Part shown: piece by piece, positions 18,450-27,214 of the stretch
Numbering within the stretch: position 1 is the stretch's first letter
Layout of the letters: each line of letters begins with the position of its first letter
Assembly: GCF_000316195.1 (NCBI RefSeq)
Contig: NZ_JH994111.1
Span: forward strand, 932,894-996,893
DNA: 64,000 bases
Source of the DNA: Brachyspira hampsonii 30446
GTDB lineage: Bacteria; Spirochaetota; Brachyspiria; Brachyspirales; Brachyspiraceae
Direction: 5' to 3'
Position numbers and translations under genes: made by a program
The notes under the pieces: model-generated
Databases searched by the model: none
What the model saw: only the letters and a program-made list of their open reading frames with translations
What the model was told of the DNA's origin: nothing

Positions 18450-19604
18450 CTAAAATAAATCTTTTTCTATTTTTTCAGAATTTCTTTTTTTATATCTATC
18501 ATATTCTTTAAAGAAATTCTTAACATTGCTTATTATAATATTTTTTTCATTTGTAATGTTAATGCTTTTTATTTTCTTTATTTCTCTTTCAACATAATCA
18601 TTATAATTTATAAAAACCATACTCAATATATCATCTATTGTGTATGCTAATGATATATAATTTGTTCTTTTAAATAAAAGTTCTAATTTGACCAGACCTT
18701 CTATAACTGTTAAAATTTTTAATATGATATTACTAATATTTATAGCCTTTATTCTTAATATTGTATTGTATGTTCTAGCAGACATCATCTTTATGAGATA
18801 TACTCTTAAAGACTTATCAGTTTGTATCATATTTTCAAATTCTTTTTTATCTACAACTTTGATAATGGAGTCTTCAATAGCCATAACTGTTGTAGTTACT
18901 AATTTTTTACCAAATATATCCTTGTATCCAAAAATATCATTTTCAGAATATATTACTCTAGTTATAATTTTACCATTAAAGCAGCTATATACACCAACAG
19001 AACCAGATTTAATAATATAAATATACTCACTTAAAGAAGTTTCAGCAAATATACAGCTTCCTTTTTTATAATTGAAAACTCCTTTAGATATTTCTTTGGG
19101 ATCTTCTATTTTTTTTATTTTTCCCATGCTTTTTTCTATATTTTTATTGTTTTCACAAATTTTTAAAACAGCATCATCAAATCCTGCATTTTTATATGCT
19201 TTAGCTAATTCTTCTATGTTGACTTTAGAAGATGCATCAATTTTTGCATACTTTGATAAGAAATAATAATATTTTTTTGCCCATATTTCCATTATGTCTA
19301 TTAGATGCTTATATATTTTATTTAATATTTCAGAATTATCGATTTTTTCTATTTCTCTAACATCAATTTCAAATGCTTCTATGTCTTCTATTACTTTTGC
19401 TGTGGAGAAATACGGCTCATTTAGAACAGCACTTATTATACCTATAATATCACCTTTTTTATTTTCATGTTGAAAATTATCTGCAAAATAACTTTCAAAC
19501 AGAATTTTTCCTTTTTTTATAATATAGAATTTATCATTTGGAGATTGATCTGATATAAATAGAATAGAATTTTTTTTCAAAGTTATTTCTTTATAGTTTA
19601 TCAT
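18450..19604 (-). CDS. double cyclic-nucleotide-binding-domain regulator, paralogue
   Basis: A 384-residue paralogue of the next gene with the same plan: a cNMP-type barrel at about 5-95 (ILFISDQSPNDKFYIIKKGKI), a helical middle, a second barrel at about 175-265 (SCIFAETSLSEYIYIIKSGS), and a Crp-like C-terminal helix-turn-helix (DILSMVFINYNDYVEREIKKIKS). The arrangement of two barrels plus one winged helix in a single chain is unlike Crp, which has one barrel and dimerises; the chain may work as a built-in dimer of sensors. It is first in the pair. Its long upstream region (19605-19878) shows no clear promoter. Confidence 0.75.
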   Translation of the reverse strand: MINYKEITLKKNSILFISDQSPNDKFYIIKKGKILFESYFADNFQHENKKGDIIGIISAVLNEPYFSTAKVIEDIEAFEIDVREIEKIDNSEILNKIYKHLIDIMEIWAKKYYYFLSKYAKIDASSKVNIEELAKAYKNAGFDDAVLKICENNKNIEKSMGKIKKIEDPKEISKGVFNYKKGSCIFAETSLSEYIYIIKSGSVGVYSCFNGKIITRVIYSENDIFGYKDIFGKKLVTTTVMAIEDSIIKVVDKKEFENMIQTDKSLRVYLIKMMSARTYNTILRIKAINISNIILKILTVIEGLVKLELLFKRTNYISLAYTIDDILSMVFINYNDYVEREIKKIKSINITNEKNIIISNVKNFFKEYDRYKKRNSEKIEKDLF

Positions 19605-19878
19605 TTTCTATACCTTAAGAAGAGATATTGATTTTTTTTGAATATTGATGTAATATTAATAATTGTTAAAGATATAATGGATAATGGATAACGGATAACA
19701 TATTTAACTCCCAACTATTAAAAACAATACTGTCATTCTATAATAATTAATATTATATGTCAATAATATTTACAAAAAAATATTATGCAATATTATTATT
19801 TTATAAATTTATAAATCTAAGTTTATTTTTTTTATACATATAATACTATTTGTAGAAATTCTAAATATTAGTAATTAT
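19605..19878. other. intergenic, short tandem repeat only
   Basis: Very AT-rich sequence with no gene. The only notable item is three near copies of TGGATAA at about 19677-19697. It must hold the promoter of the cNMP regulator pair. Confidence 0.5.
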
Positions 19879-20268
19879 TAGACTTGTTTCAAAACTACTT
19901 GACAAGATTATATATGAAAATTTCGTAATTTTATAATTTATAAAATAATGTTTGACATGTTTTATAAATTATTATTTTAGTATATAAATATGCAGTCTTT
20001 CGCCGCAGGCGTACTTCGTATGCTTCTCGCCTGCCGACACCTGCCAAAGGCACGCTTCGCGAGGTGGACTTCGTCGGCACGCACAGCGAGGCGTACTTCG
20101 TATGTGCCACACCGAAGGCGGACAGCGTCACAAAAGAAGTGGGGTTTTGCGAAGCACGCAGAGCGGGGCACGACTGTGTGCTTCGCAGCAAAGCCCCAAC
20201 TATAATCAAAAAAAATATTAAATTAAAAAACTATAAATATTAAAAATTTGAGTTTTGAAACAAGTCTA
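19879..20268 (+). mobile_element. MITE-like element type 1, best copy
   Basis: Flanked by TA on both sides, with a perfect 16-bp terminal repeat: GACTTGTTTCAAAACT (19881-19896) and AGTTTTGAAACAAGTC (20251-20266). AT-rich arms surround a GC-rich core of about 220 bp (19990-20208) that starts ATGCAGTCTTTCGCCGCAGG and ends GCAGCAAAGCCCCAAC. The core repeats short words with TTCG in the middle: GCGTACTTCGTATGC, CACGCTTCGCG, GGACTTCGTC, GTGCTTCGCAGC. Open frames occur on both strands, but other copies break them. Composition differs sharply from all neighbouring DNA. TA flanks suggest mariner/IS630-type transposition by an enzyme encoded elsewhere. Confidence 0.85.
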
Positions 20269-20300
20269 ATATTAAGGGAGTATGGTAGAATAATTTTTTT

Positions 20301-20400
20301 TGCTTTATTCTAATTCCCACCCTCTATACTTATTGTTTAATTTGGCAATTTAAATTTTATTTGTTTTTGTGCTTTATTTTAATTTATTAACCCCCGCCCT
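20301..20400 (-). repeat. two direct copies of a G-run motif
   Basis: On the minus strand GGGCGGGGGTTAATAAATT...AATAAAGCA (20370-20400) and GAGGGTGGGAATTAGAATAAAGCA (20301-20324) share a G-run followed by an AT stretch and AATAAAGCA. These are the only G/C runs of this kind here apart from one at about 48184-48206. Purpose unknown. Confidence 0.4.
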
Positions 20401-20428
20401 AGTTTTTATTAGATTGTTTATTTTTACA

Positions 20429-20510
20429 ACGCACGGAGAATCTATTTTCAAACATAGTGAAAATTATATTATTAATATATTTATATTTTTGAATTTAATT
20501 TACCGTGCGT
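20429..20510. repeat. inverted repeat ACGCACGG / CCGTGCGT with inner stem
   Basis: Perfect 8-bp GC-rich arms at 20429-20436 and 20503-20510 enclose 66 bases. Inside these, ATTTTCA and TGAAAAT make a second small stem. It lies just beyond the stop of the YihY gene (minus strand). It could be a two-stem terminator, a small RNA or an element end; there is no T run directly after the outer stem. Confidence 0.45.
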
Positions 20511-20536
20511 ATAAATAATACTCAATGATAACTTTA

Positions 20537-22303
20537 TTACTTATTATTTGTTTTACTTTTTATTTTACTATTTACTAAATGAAGCAAGTTAGTATTATAA
20601 TCTTTTTTTGGAATTTCTTTGTTTTTGTATATTAAATTTTTATATTTATCATAGTTATTTGCACTTTTGTTTCTAAATCCGCCGGACATTCTTAGAGAAT
20701 ACAAAATATCTCCTATAGTAATAGTTTCTGGCTGACAGCCTAAAGAATACGAAATATTTGAACCATTTGATATTTTTATTATATACATAGCTTTTTCCAA
20801 TGGCTCAGATATTTCTGTAATAGTTGTTGGGGCTGTTCTAAGCTCTCTTCCTAATTCATACATAGTTATGGCTTTTTTCTTATTTATAAACCTAGAAGCT
20901 ATTATATGCATGAATTCTAATGCTATAACCTCTTTTTCAGCAAATGACAGTTTTACACTATTTTTATCAACTCCGTAAGATCTGAAATATTGTATAGAAT
21001 ATGTTAGCTCAGCACCAAATAATATTATAATCCAAACTATATAAAGCAATAATAGTAAAACAGGTATTTGTGCAAATGAACTAGCCGAAGATAACTCTGC
21101 AGGTGCTATACTAGTAAGCATATTATTTTCACTGCTTATTGTAACTACATCATCTATTTGAAAATTATATTTTAATAATTGTTCTGATATATTTGGTGAA
21201 AAAGTTTGAAATTCAAGCATATTGGTTTCTATTGGCTTCTTTTCATAAGTAGCGGCACTTATTCCTGTACCTGCATTTTGTATAATAATATAACTTATTC
21301 TTTCTATTTTTATACTTGAAATATTATCAACATCTATCTTATCATTTTTTTGAAGCATATTAATATCAGCATTAGTAATCTCATTAATATTTTCCGTATT
21401 TTCTATGTTTTCAGTTTGATATATATTAGCATCATTTGTCATTATGCTGTTTGTGCTGCCTGTATTTATTTCTTTTACAATGTATTCTATTTTATATTTA
21501 TCGCTGTCAAATATTTGTTTATAATTTTTTACATTTATGTTAAGCTTAAAATACACACTAAATAGTGTTATTATTGCTATTGCCACTAATACTGAAGATA
21601 TTGTGGCATTAGACCAATTTACTTTAGTTTGCGGTACTAGTACATATAAAAATAATACTAAGAGAGATGTTGATATTATAGGAGTAACCCAAGAGAGTAG
21701 TATTTTTAATAATGCTGGAAGATAATGAAGATTTATAGATGTATATGTTATTAAAGTGAATGATATACCTATAAGTACAGGAATAAGAAAAAGTAATGCT
21801 ATATAGTTAGCAACCACTCTAGGTATTGAAGTAGTAATTTTTACACGCCATATTTTTATAAATGATTTTTGTATGCTGTGAAGTATTAATGCTACACTGA
21901 CTATAGTTGATATAATACCTATAAGTCCGAAGCTTGCTAAATTGGTGTTATCGGCTATATTAAGTATTTGTCTTACCATAGGTTCATAGAATGGTGCGTT
22001 TTTTTCCATCCAGTCAAAGATGAAAACAAATATATTTTGATATATATTGAATATTCTCAATATGAAAAGTCCTACTATTAGTGCTGGTATAAATGATAAT
22101 GTTACAAGGTATGTTAAAGCAGCTGCTCTTATAGTGCAGTCATCTTTAAAAAAGTCTGTTACAGCAAAAACTAGTATTTTGTATGCATTTACAAAGAACT
22201 TTTGCATGGGGTTGAAAATATTCTGATCTATAGAATATATATCTTCTGAGAAAAAATTCTTTAATTTCTTGAAAATTTTTTTAATTTTTTGAATTTTAGT
22301 CAT
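20537..22303 (-). CDS. YihY/BrkB-family membrane protein with large insertion
   Basis: A 588-residue inner-membrane protein of the YihY (UPF0761, once called RNase BN) family, with function unsettled. Family helices lie between residues about 40 and 255 (AALTYLVTLSFIPALIVGLF, FGLIGIISTIVSVALI, then NYIALLFLIPVLIGI), with the last helix at 408-435 (LLLLYIVWIIILFGAEL). Between the fifth and sixth helices, residues about 256-407 are an Asn/Thr/Ile-rich insertion that the family normally lacks; this loop is usually a few residues. A C-terminal winged-helix-like region (about 455-540, TMYELGRELRTAPTTITEI) follows. The region after the family domain is cytoplasmic by the usual topology. Confidence 0.82.
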   Translation of the reverse strand: MTKIQKIKKIFKKLKNFFSEDIYSIDQNIFNPMQKFFVNAYKILVFAVTDFFKDDCTIRAAALTYLVTLSFIPALIVGLFILRIFNIYQNIFVFIFDWMEKNAPFYEPMVRQILNIADNTNLASFGLIGIISTIVSVALILHSIQKSFIKIWRVKITTSIPRVVANYIALLFLIPVLIGISFTLITYTSINLHYLPALLKILLSWVTPIISTSLLVLFLYVLVPQTKVNWSNATISSVLVAIAIITLFSVYFKLNINVKNYKQIFDSDKYKIEYIVKEINTGSTNSIMTNDANIYQTENIENTENINEITNADINMLQKNDKIDVDNISSIKIERISYIIIQNAGTGISAATYEKKPIETNMLEFQTFSPNISEQLLKYNFQIDDVVTISSENNMLTSIAPAELSSASSFAQIPVLLLLLYIVWIIILFGAELTYSIQYFRSYGVDKNSVKLSFAEKEVIALEFMHIIASRFINKKKAITMYELGRELRTAPTTITEISEPLEKAMYIIKISNGSNISYSLGCQPETITIGDILYSLRMSGGFRNKSANNYDKYKNLIYKNKEIPKKDYNTNLLHLVNSKIKSKTNNK

Positions 22304-22313
22304 ATAACACTTC

Positions 22314-22341
22314 TTGCAAAAAAAATTATATAATGTATAAT
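22314..22341 (+). promoter_or_regulatory. tRNA-Leu promoter
   Basis: TTGCAA (22314-22319), 16-bp spacer, TATAAT (22336-22341), 13 bp before the tRNA. Confidence 0.75.
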
Positions 22342-22354
22342 ATATAACAATTAA

Positions 22355-22435
22355 GCGAGGGTGGCGGAACTGGCAGACGCACTAGACTTAGGATCTAGCG
22401 CCCTAGGCATGAGGGTTCGATTCCCTCCCCTCGTA
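22355..22435 (+). tRNA. tRNA-Leu (TAG)
   Basis: An 81-nt class II tRNA with a long variable arm. Acceptor GCGAGGG pairs with CCCTCGT at the 3' end, the anticodon stem CTAGA/TCTAG encloses loop CTTAGGA, so the anticodon is TAG. T-arm GAGGGTTCGATTCCCTC. CCA is not encoded. Confidence 0.95.
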
Positions 22436-22446
22436 ATCTTTTATAT

Positions 22447-22698
22447 TTAATCATTATTTTTATCAACCTCTATAGAAAATTTGCATTTATTACAAACTTT
22501 TTTATATCCTGATGATGTTTTTATTATTCTCATGGAATTCTTACATTTGCAAAATGGACAATCTTCATGATTTCTAAATATTATCATTGATATGAAATCT
22601 ATTATTTTACCTATACCTGATACAAAAAATAGTATTCCAAACATTAATATAAATATTATGATAATAGCTATGAAAAATATAATAACTAATAAATCCAC
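22447..22698 (-). CDS. small membrane-anchored zinc-ribbon protein
   Basis: An 83-residue protein with one long N-terminal membrane helix (residues 2-28) and a C-terminal zinc ribbon: C47-x-x-C50 and C69-x-x-C72, with an extra Cys at 52. The ribbon would face the cytoplasm. No family recognised. It ends 11 bp from the tRNA-Leu gene, which is on the other strand. Confidence 0.65.
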   Translation of the reverse strand: MDLLVIIFFIAIIIIFILMFGILFFVSGIGKIIDFISMIIFRNHEDCPFCKCKNSMRIIKTSSGYKKVCNKCKFSIEVDKNND

Positions 22699-22734
22699 TT
22701 TTGTATATCCATTAATATTTTTATATATTATATC

Positions 22735-23088
22735 TTAAATATAACTTTTTTTAAAGAAATCTGAGTATATTTTTATTGTATTTGTGTTAATATATTTGAT
22801 AGGAAAATCTGACCAGCTGTCTAATTCATTATTCCATAGTCTATAATAATAATTATCTCCTTCTTTTTTCCATTCATAAGTGTAAATTTTATTTTCCTGA
22901 CCATTACTACTTGTATATTCTATTTTATTATTATTGAAGAATGTGTATTTTTCATTTCCATTGATTAATTTCCAGCTTCCTACAAATCTATAATCAACTA
23001 CACCTCTTTCTATGCTTATGATTTCATTTTTTTTACATGAATAGAATATAATTGATATAGATAATAATACAATAAATATTTTATACAT
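22735..23088 (-). CDS. small predicted lipoprotein
   Basis: A 117-residue protein with a lipoprotein signal peptide; the lipobox is IFYSC with Cys18. The mature part reads like a small lipocalin-type barrel (FVGSWKLINGNEKYTFFNNNKIEYTSS, then YTYEWKKEGDNYYYRLW), the pattern common in DUF-type 'SWKL' lipoproteins. Function unknown. It may be cotranscribed with the zinc-ribbon gene (36 bp apart). Confidence 0.7.
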   Translation of the reverse strand: MYKIFIVLLSISIIFYSCKKNEIISIERGVVDYRFVGSWKLINGNEKYTFFNNNKIEYTSSNGQENKIYTYEWKKEGDNYYYRLWNNELDSWSDFPIKYINTNTIKIYSDFFKKSYI

Positions 23089-23251
23089 TGACAGTCCCTT
23101 TATTTAGTATAATATATAGTATCGTAATAATTATTATAAAATGAAAAAAGTATCTATATATTACTAGCTATATATTAGAATATTGATAAAATATTTTAAA
23201 CATATATAATAATGACCTTATAACAATATAGATATAGTATCAGGATTATTT

Positions 23252-24052
23252 ATGCATAACTATTTAGAATTATTAAAAAAAGTGTTAGAAGAAGGCGAGG
23301 AAACTAAAGACAGAACAGGAGTAGGTACAAGAAGAATATTCGGACCGCAGTTAAGGTTTAAATTTGAAGGTAATAAGATACCAATCGTAACTACAAAAAA
23401 AGTATTTATGAAAGGTGTTATTATAGAATTACTTTGGTTTTTGCAAGGATCCACAAATATAAAATTTTTATTAGAAAATAATGTTCATATATGGGACGAA
23501 TGGGCTGATGATATGGGAGAACTTGGACCTGTATATGGAAAGCAATGGAGAGCTTGGGAAACTAAAGAAGGAAATAAAATAGATCAAATATCAAATATCG
23601 TAAATACATTAAGAAATAATCCTACAAGCAGAAGAATTATTTTGAATGCTTGGAATGTAGGGGAGATAGATAAGATGCATCTTCCGCCATGTCATATGAT
23701 GTGCCAATTTTCTGTTAATAAAAATGGCGGTATTATAGCTCATTTATACCAGCGTTCTGCGGATTTATTTTTAGGGGTTCCTTTTAATATAAGTTCTTAT
23801 GCTATACTTACAAGACTTTTAGCTATGCATAGCGGACTTCATGCTTCAGAGCTAATTATGACTTTTGGAGACGCCCATATTTACAATAATCATATAGAGC
23901 AGGTAAAACTTCAGCTTTCAAGGGAGCCTTTCAATCAGACAGCTGAATTATCTATAGAAAATCGTCCTAATATATTTAGTCATATTTATGAAGATTTCAG
24001 ATTAGAAGGGTATAAGTATTATCCGGCAATAAAAGCGGAGGTTGCTGTTTGA
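23252..24052 (+). CDS. thyA: thymidylate synthase
   Basis: Makes dTMP from dUMP using methylene-tetrahydrofolate, leaving dihydrofolate. 266 residues, normal length. The catalytic Cys is C147 in LPPCHMMCQF; Arg motifs RTGVGTRRIFG and NPTSRRIIL bind phosphate, and QRSADLFLGVPFNISSYA binds folate and dUMP. An AGGA site precedes the ATG. The stop overlaps the start of folA, so the dihydrofolate produced is recycled by the next gene product. Confidence 0.97.
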   Translation: MHNYLELLKKVLEEGEETKDRTGVGTRRIFGPQLRFKFEGNKIPIVTTKKVFMKGVIIELLWFLQGSTNIKFLLENNVHIWDEWADDMGELGPVYGKQWRAWETKEGNKIDQISNIVNTLRNNPTSRRIILNAWNVGEIDKMHLPPCHMMCQFSVNKNGGIIAHLYQRSADLFLGVPFNISSYAILTRLLAMHSGLHASELIMTFGDAHIYNNHIEQVKLQLSREPFNQTAELSIENRPNIFSHIYEDFRLEGYKYYPAIKAEVAV

Positions 24053-24549
24053 TAGTTTCATTAATTGCAGCGGTTGATTCAAAAAATGGTATAGGTTTGA
24101 ATGGTTTTATGCCTTGGGGACATATTAAAGAAGATATGCAGTTCTTTAGAAGTACAACTACAGGATATGCAGTTGTTATGGGACGTGTAACTTTTGAGTC
24201 TTTAGGTTCAAAGCCTCTTCCAAATAGAAAAAATATTGTTGTGTCTTCTCGTTCAAATATTGAGTTATCAGAAAAGTATGATAATCTATTTTATGAAAAA
24301 TCTTTTGAAGATTCAATTTCAAAATTACTTTTAGAAAAAAATAATCAAATATTTATTATAGGCGGAGAATCAATTTATAAAAAGGCATTGGACTATGCTG
24401 ATACAATATATCTTACTCATATAGATAAAGATTATCATTGCGACAGATTCTTTCCTCAAATAGATACAAGTTTATTTCATTCTAATAAATTAAAAACATT
24501 TTTTCATAATGATATTAATATAAGTATAATTAAATATACTAGAATTTAA
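24049..24549 (+). CDS. folA: dihydrofolate reductase
   Basis: Reduces dihydrofolate to tetrahydrofolate with NADPH. 166 residues with family motifs IAAVDSKNGIGLNGFMPW, the acidic substrate-binding residue in HIKEDMQFF, GRVTFESLG, and IFIIGGESIYKKAL. Start is TTG 24049-24051, overlapping the thyA stop (TTGA); GGAGG lies 8 bp upstream inside thyA, and no ATG fits. Translation is likely coupled to thyA. Confidence 0.95.
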   Translation: MIVSLIAAVDSKNGIGLNGFMPWGHIKEDMQFFRSTTTGYAVVMGRVTFESLGSKPLPNRKNIVVSSRSNIELSEKYDNLFYEKSFEDSISKLLLEKNNQIFIIGGESIYKKALDYADTIYLTHIDKDYHCDRFFPQIDTSLFHSNKLKTFFHNDINISIIKYTRI

Positions 24550-24693
24550 TTGAATATAATTTGAAAAATAGTTGAAAAATATAAAATCTATTATACAATT
24601 TTTACAGATGCATTACATTAAAAGCAGTTTATTTTCAGCATTTATATATATTAATTAATGTATTAAGTTATAGCTTTAATATTTGGGGTTATT

Positions 24694-25767
24694 ATGAATT
24701 GTATAGATAATTTATTGGAACTAGCCAGTAAAGCTTTTGATAGTGCTGATTATAAGAAATCTTTAGAATATTTTGATAAATTAATTTTTTATTATGGTGA
24801 TAGTGTAGAGATCTATAATAATAGAGGATTAGCCAAGAGCAGCTTGGGAATGTATGAAGAGGCTATTGATGATTTTGAAAATGTTATTAGAATAGATCCT
24901 AAATATATTAATGCTTATAATAATATAGGGTTGGTTAAGCATAATTTAGGCTTGTATGAAGAAGCTATTAATTATTATAATAAGGCTTTATTATTGGATA
25001 ACAACTGCATTCAGGCTTATAATAATATAGGCCTAGCTAATCATAACTTAGGTTTGTATGAAGAAGCTATTAAATATTATATTAAAGCCATAGAAATTTT
25101 TCCGAATGTCCATACATATAATAATATAGGATTGATAAAAAATGATTTAGGCTTGTATGATGAAGCCGTTGAATATTTTAAGAAAGTTATACTATTAGAT
25201 GATCGCTATACTAAAGCATATTATAATATGGGCTTATCAAAATACAATTTAAAAAATTATGATGAGGCTTTAGAATATTTTAATAAGGTTATAGAATTAG
25301 ACTCCAAAAATATATATGCTTATAATAATATTGGTATAATAAATCAGGATTTAAAATTGCATAGAGAAGCTTTAGAATATTTTAACAAGGCTCTGGTATT
25401 AGATAAAAATTATTATAAGGCATATTATAATAGAGGTGTTTCAGAATTGGAATTAGAATTATATGAATGTGCCTTATATGATTTTAATATATGTGCAGAA
25501 TTAGAGCCTAATTATTTTCCTACTTACTGCAAAAGAGGAGAGGTAAAGTTTAAATTAAAAAATTATAGAGAATCTTTAGAAGATTTTAACAAATATATAG
25601 AACATAGAGAAGCTGATAAAAAAATATATTTCTATATAGGATTTTGCGGATATAAATTAAAAGATTATAATAATGCCATAAAATACATTAATATGTCTTA
25701 TAATAATATAAAAACATTTCTATTAAAAATTATATTAAAATTTAAACTTCTATTTGTAAAAAAATAA
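24694..25767 (+). CDS. tetratricopeptide-repeat protein
   Basis: A 357-residue protein made of about nine TPR units of 34 residues, seen as repeated AYNNIGL...LGLYEEAI-x-YY-x-KA. There is no signal peptide and no other domain; the C-terminus ends in a basic amphipathic helix (FLLKIILKFKLLFVKK). TPR arrays are protein-binding scaffolds. The repeats are close to each other in sequence, which suggests recent internal duplication. It stands alone; partner unknown. Confidence 0.88.
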   Translation: MNCIDNLLELASKAFDSADYKKSLEYFDKLIFYYGDSVEIYNNRGLAKSSLGMYEEAIDDFENVIRIDPKYINAYNNIGLVKHNLGLYEEAINYYNKALLLDNNCIQAYNNIGLANHNLGLYEEAIKYYIKAIEIFPNVHTYNNIGLIKNDLGLYDEAVEYFKKVILLDDRYTKAYYNMGLSKYNLKNYDEALEYFNKVIELDSKNIYAYNNIGIINQDLKLHREALEYFNKALVLDKNYYKAYYNRGVSELELELYECALYDFNICAELEPNYFPTYCKRGEVKFKLKNYRESLEDFNKYIEHREADKKIYFYIGFCGYKLKDYNNAIKYINMSYNNIKTFLLKIILKFKLLFVKK

Positions 25768-25903
25768 ATATAAATTATTTTTTGTCTTAATTATCATTAT
25801 AAAAGTTTTATTGCATATTAATTAATAGGTTTAAATTTATTATATATAATATATAATATTTTAGATTATATTGATATGAATTTTTTACTTTGAAGGAGAT
25901 AAT

Positions 25904-27214
25904 TTGAGATTAGAGTTAATGCTTGGCGTCAGATATCTGAGAGCCAAAAAGAAATTTTCATTTGTTTCTATTATTACAATTATATGTGTACTTGGAATAC
26001 TAGTAGGGGATATGGTAATGATTACTGTACTTTCCGTTATGAATGGTTTTCAAGACGATATAAGAGATAAGATACTCGGAATGAGAGCACATATAAATAT
26101 CAGTGCTTACAGCGATCAGCCTCTTACTGATTATAAATATGTAGTTGACAACATAATGAATAATAAAGAGATAACAAGTGCTTATCCTTATATAGTTTTG
26201 CCTTGTATAATGCGTTCTTATGGTTTTACCACTCTTATAACAGTCCGTTCATTTGAAGATAGAATATTCACAACTGATAAAGATTTTATAAAATATTTTA
26301 ATTTTGTTGAAGGCAATAATAAAGATATGCAGACTAATGATGCTTTAATAGGATCTGAAATGGCAAAGGATTATGCTTTATCTATTGGAGACACTATTGA
26401 TATAATTTCAGCTTCAGGAAGTTTTGAAAGAGGATTTAGACCTCAGAAAACTACTTTTACAATTAAAGGTATTTATAAAACAGGCTATTATGAATATGAC
26501 AGTAAAATGGTGATAGTTCCTCTTACTACAGGTCAGAAGATGGTTGGTTACAATAATGCTGTTACAGGCGTTGCTGTAAAGGTAAGAAATTTTTTTGAAG
26601 CGGATAAAGTTGCCAAAAAGATTGATACAGATTTAAAAGAGTTTTATAATGTTATGCCTTGGATGCTTTTTGATAGGAATTTTTTTCAGGCTTTGCATAC
26701 GGAAAAATTAATGCTTGCTTTGATACTTTCTTTCATAATATTAATAGCGGCTTTGAATATTGCTTCAAGTCAGATAATATTTGTTAAAGATAAAAGGAGA
26801 GATATTGCTATAATAAAGACATTAGGTTTAAGACCTTCAAATGTAGCTAAAGTATTCTTTTTGGAAGGAGCAATAATCGGTTTAATAGGTACTGTACTAG
26901 GTGTAATATGCGGTATATTACTTGCTAATTATGTTAATGAGGCTTTGGAAGGATTAAGAATTATAATGCAGTTTATAGTTAATATTATTTGGTTTATTCC
27001 TTCAAAAATAAGTGCCGGAATATCAATACCAATAGTTCCTGACTTTTTCCCATCAGATATTTATTATGTAAGCGGAGGACTTCCCTCTATAATACATGCT
27101 TCTCAGGTTATAATGGTTGCTAGTATTTCATTCTTACTTTCTGTTTTATTTGCAATAATACCTGCTTATATAGCAAGCAGATATAAACCTGCGGAGGTAC
27201 TTAGATATGAGTGA
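25904..27214 (+). CDS. lolC: lipoprotein-release ABC transporter permease (LolC/LolE type)
   Basis: Inner-membrane subunit that extracts lipoproteins and passes them to a periplasmic carrier. 436 residues: a helix at about 20-45, a large periplasmic domain (about 50-265), then three helices with the FtsX signature (SQIIFVKDKRRDIAIIKTLGLRP). The start is TTG 25904 behind AAGGAG (6 bp); no ATG lies nearby. It overlaps lolD by 8 bp. A single permease gene is seen, so the complex may use two copies of this one (LolF-like), or a second permease lies elsewhere. Confidence 0.88.
   Translation: MRLELMLGVRYLRAKKKFSFVSIITIICVLGILVGDMVMITVLSVMNGFQDDIRDKILGMRAHINISAYSDQPLTDYKYVVDNIMNNKEITSAYPYIVLPCIMRSYGFTTLITVRSFEDRIFTTDKDFIKYFNFVEGNNKDMQTNDALIGSEMAKDYALSIGDTIDIISASGSFERGFRPQKTTFTIKGIYKTGYYEYDSKMVIVPLTTGQKMVGYNNAVTGVAVKVRNFFEADKVAKKIDTDLKEFYNVMPWMLFDRNFFQALHTEKLMLALILSFIILIAALNIASSQIIFVKDKRRDIAIIKTLGLRPSNVAKVFFLEGAIIGLIGTVLGVICGILLANYVNEALEGLRIIMQFIVNIIWFIPSKISAGISIPIVPDFFPSDIYYVSGGLPSIIHASQVIMVASISFLLSVLFAIIPAYIASRYKPAEVLRYE

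Noticed and set aside
19931-20209. Open frames of 60-90 codons on both strands in the GC-rich core
   Set aside because: They arise from GC-rich sequence with few stops, are broken or shifted in the other copies, lack ribosome sites and have Arg/Cys/Ala-rich products unlike any gene around.
24694-25767. CRISPR-like or satellite DNA repeat
   Set aside because: The periodic pattern is about 102 bp and codes for TPR units; no identical direct repeats with spacers. No CRISPR array was seen in the window.
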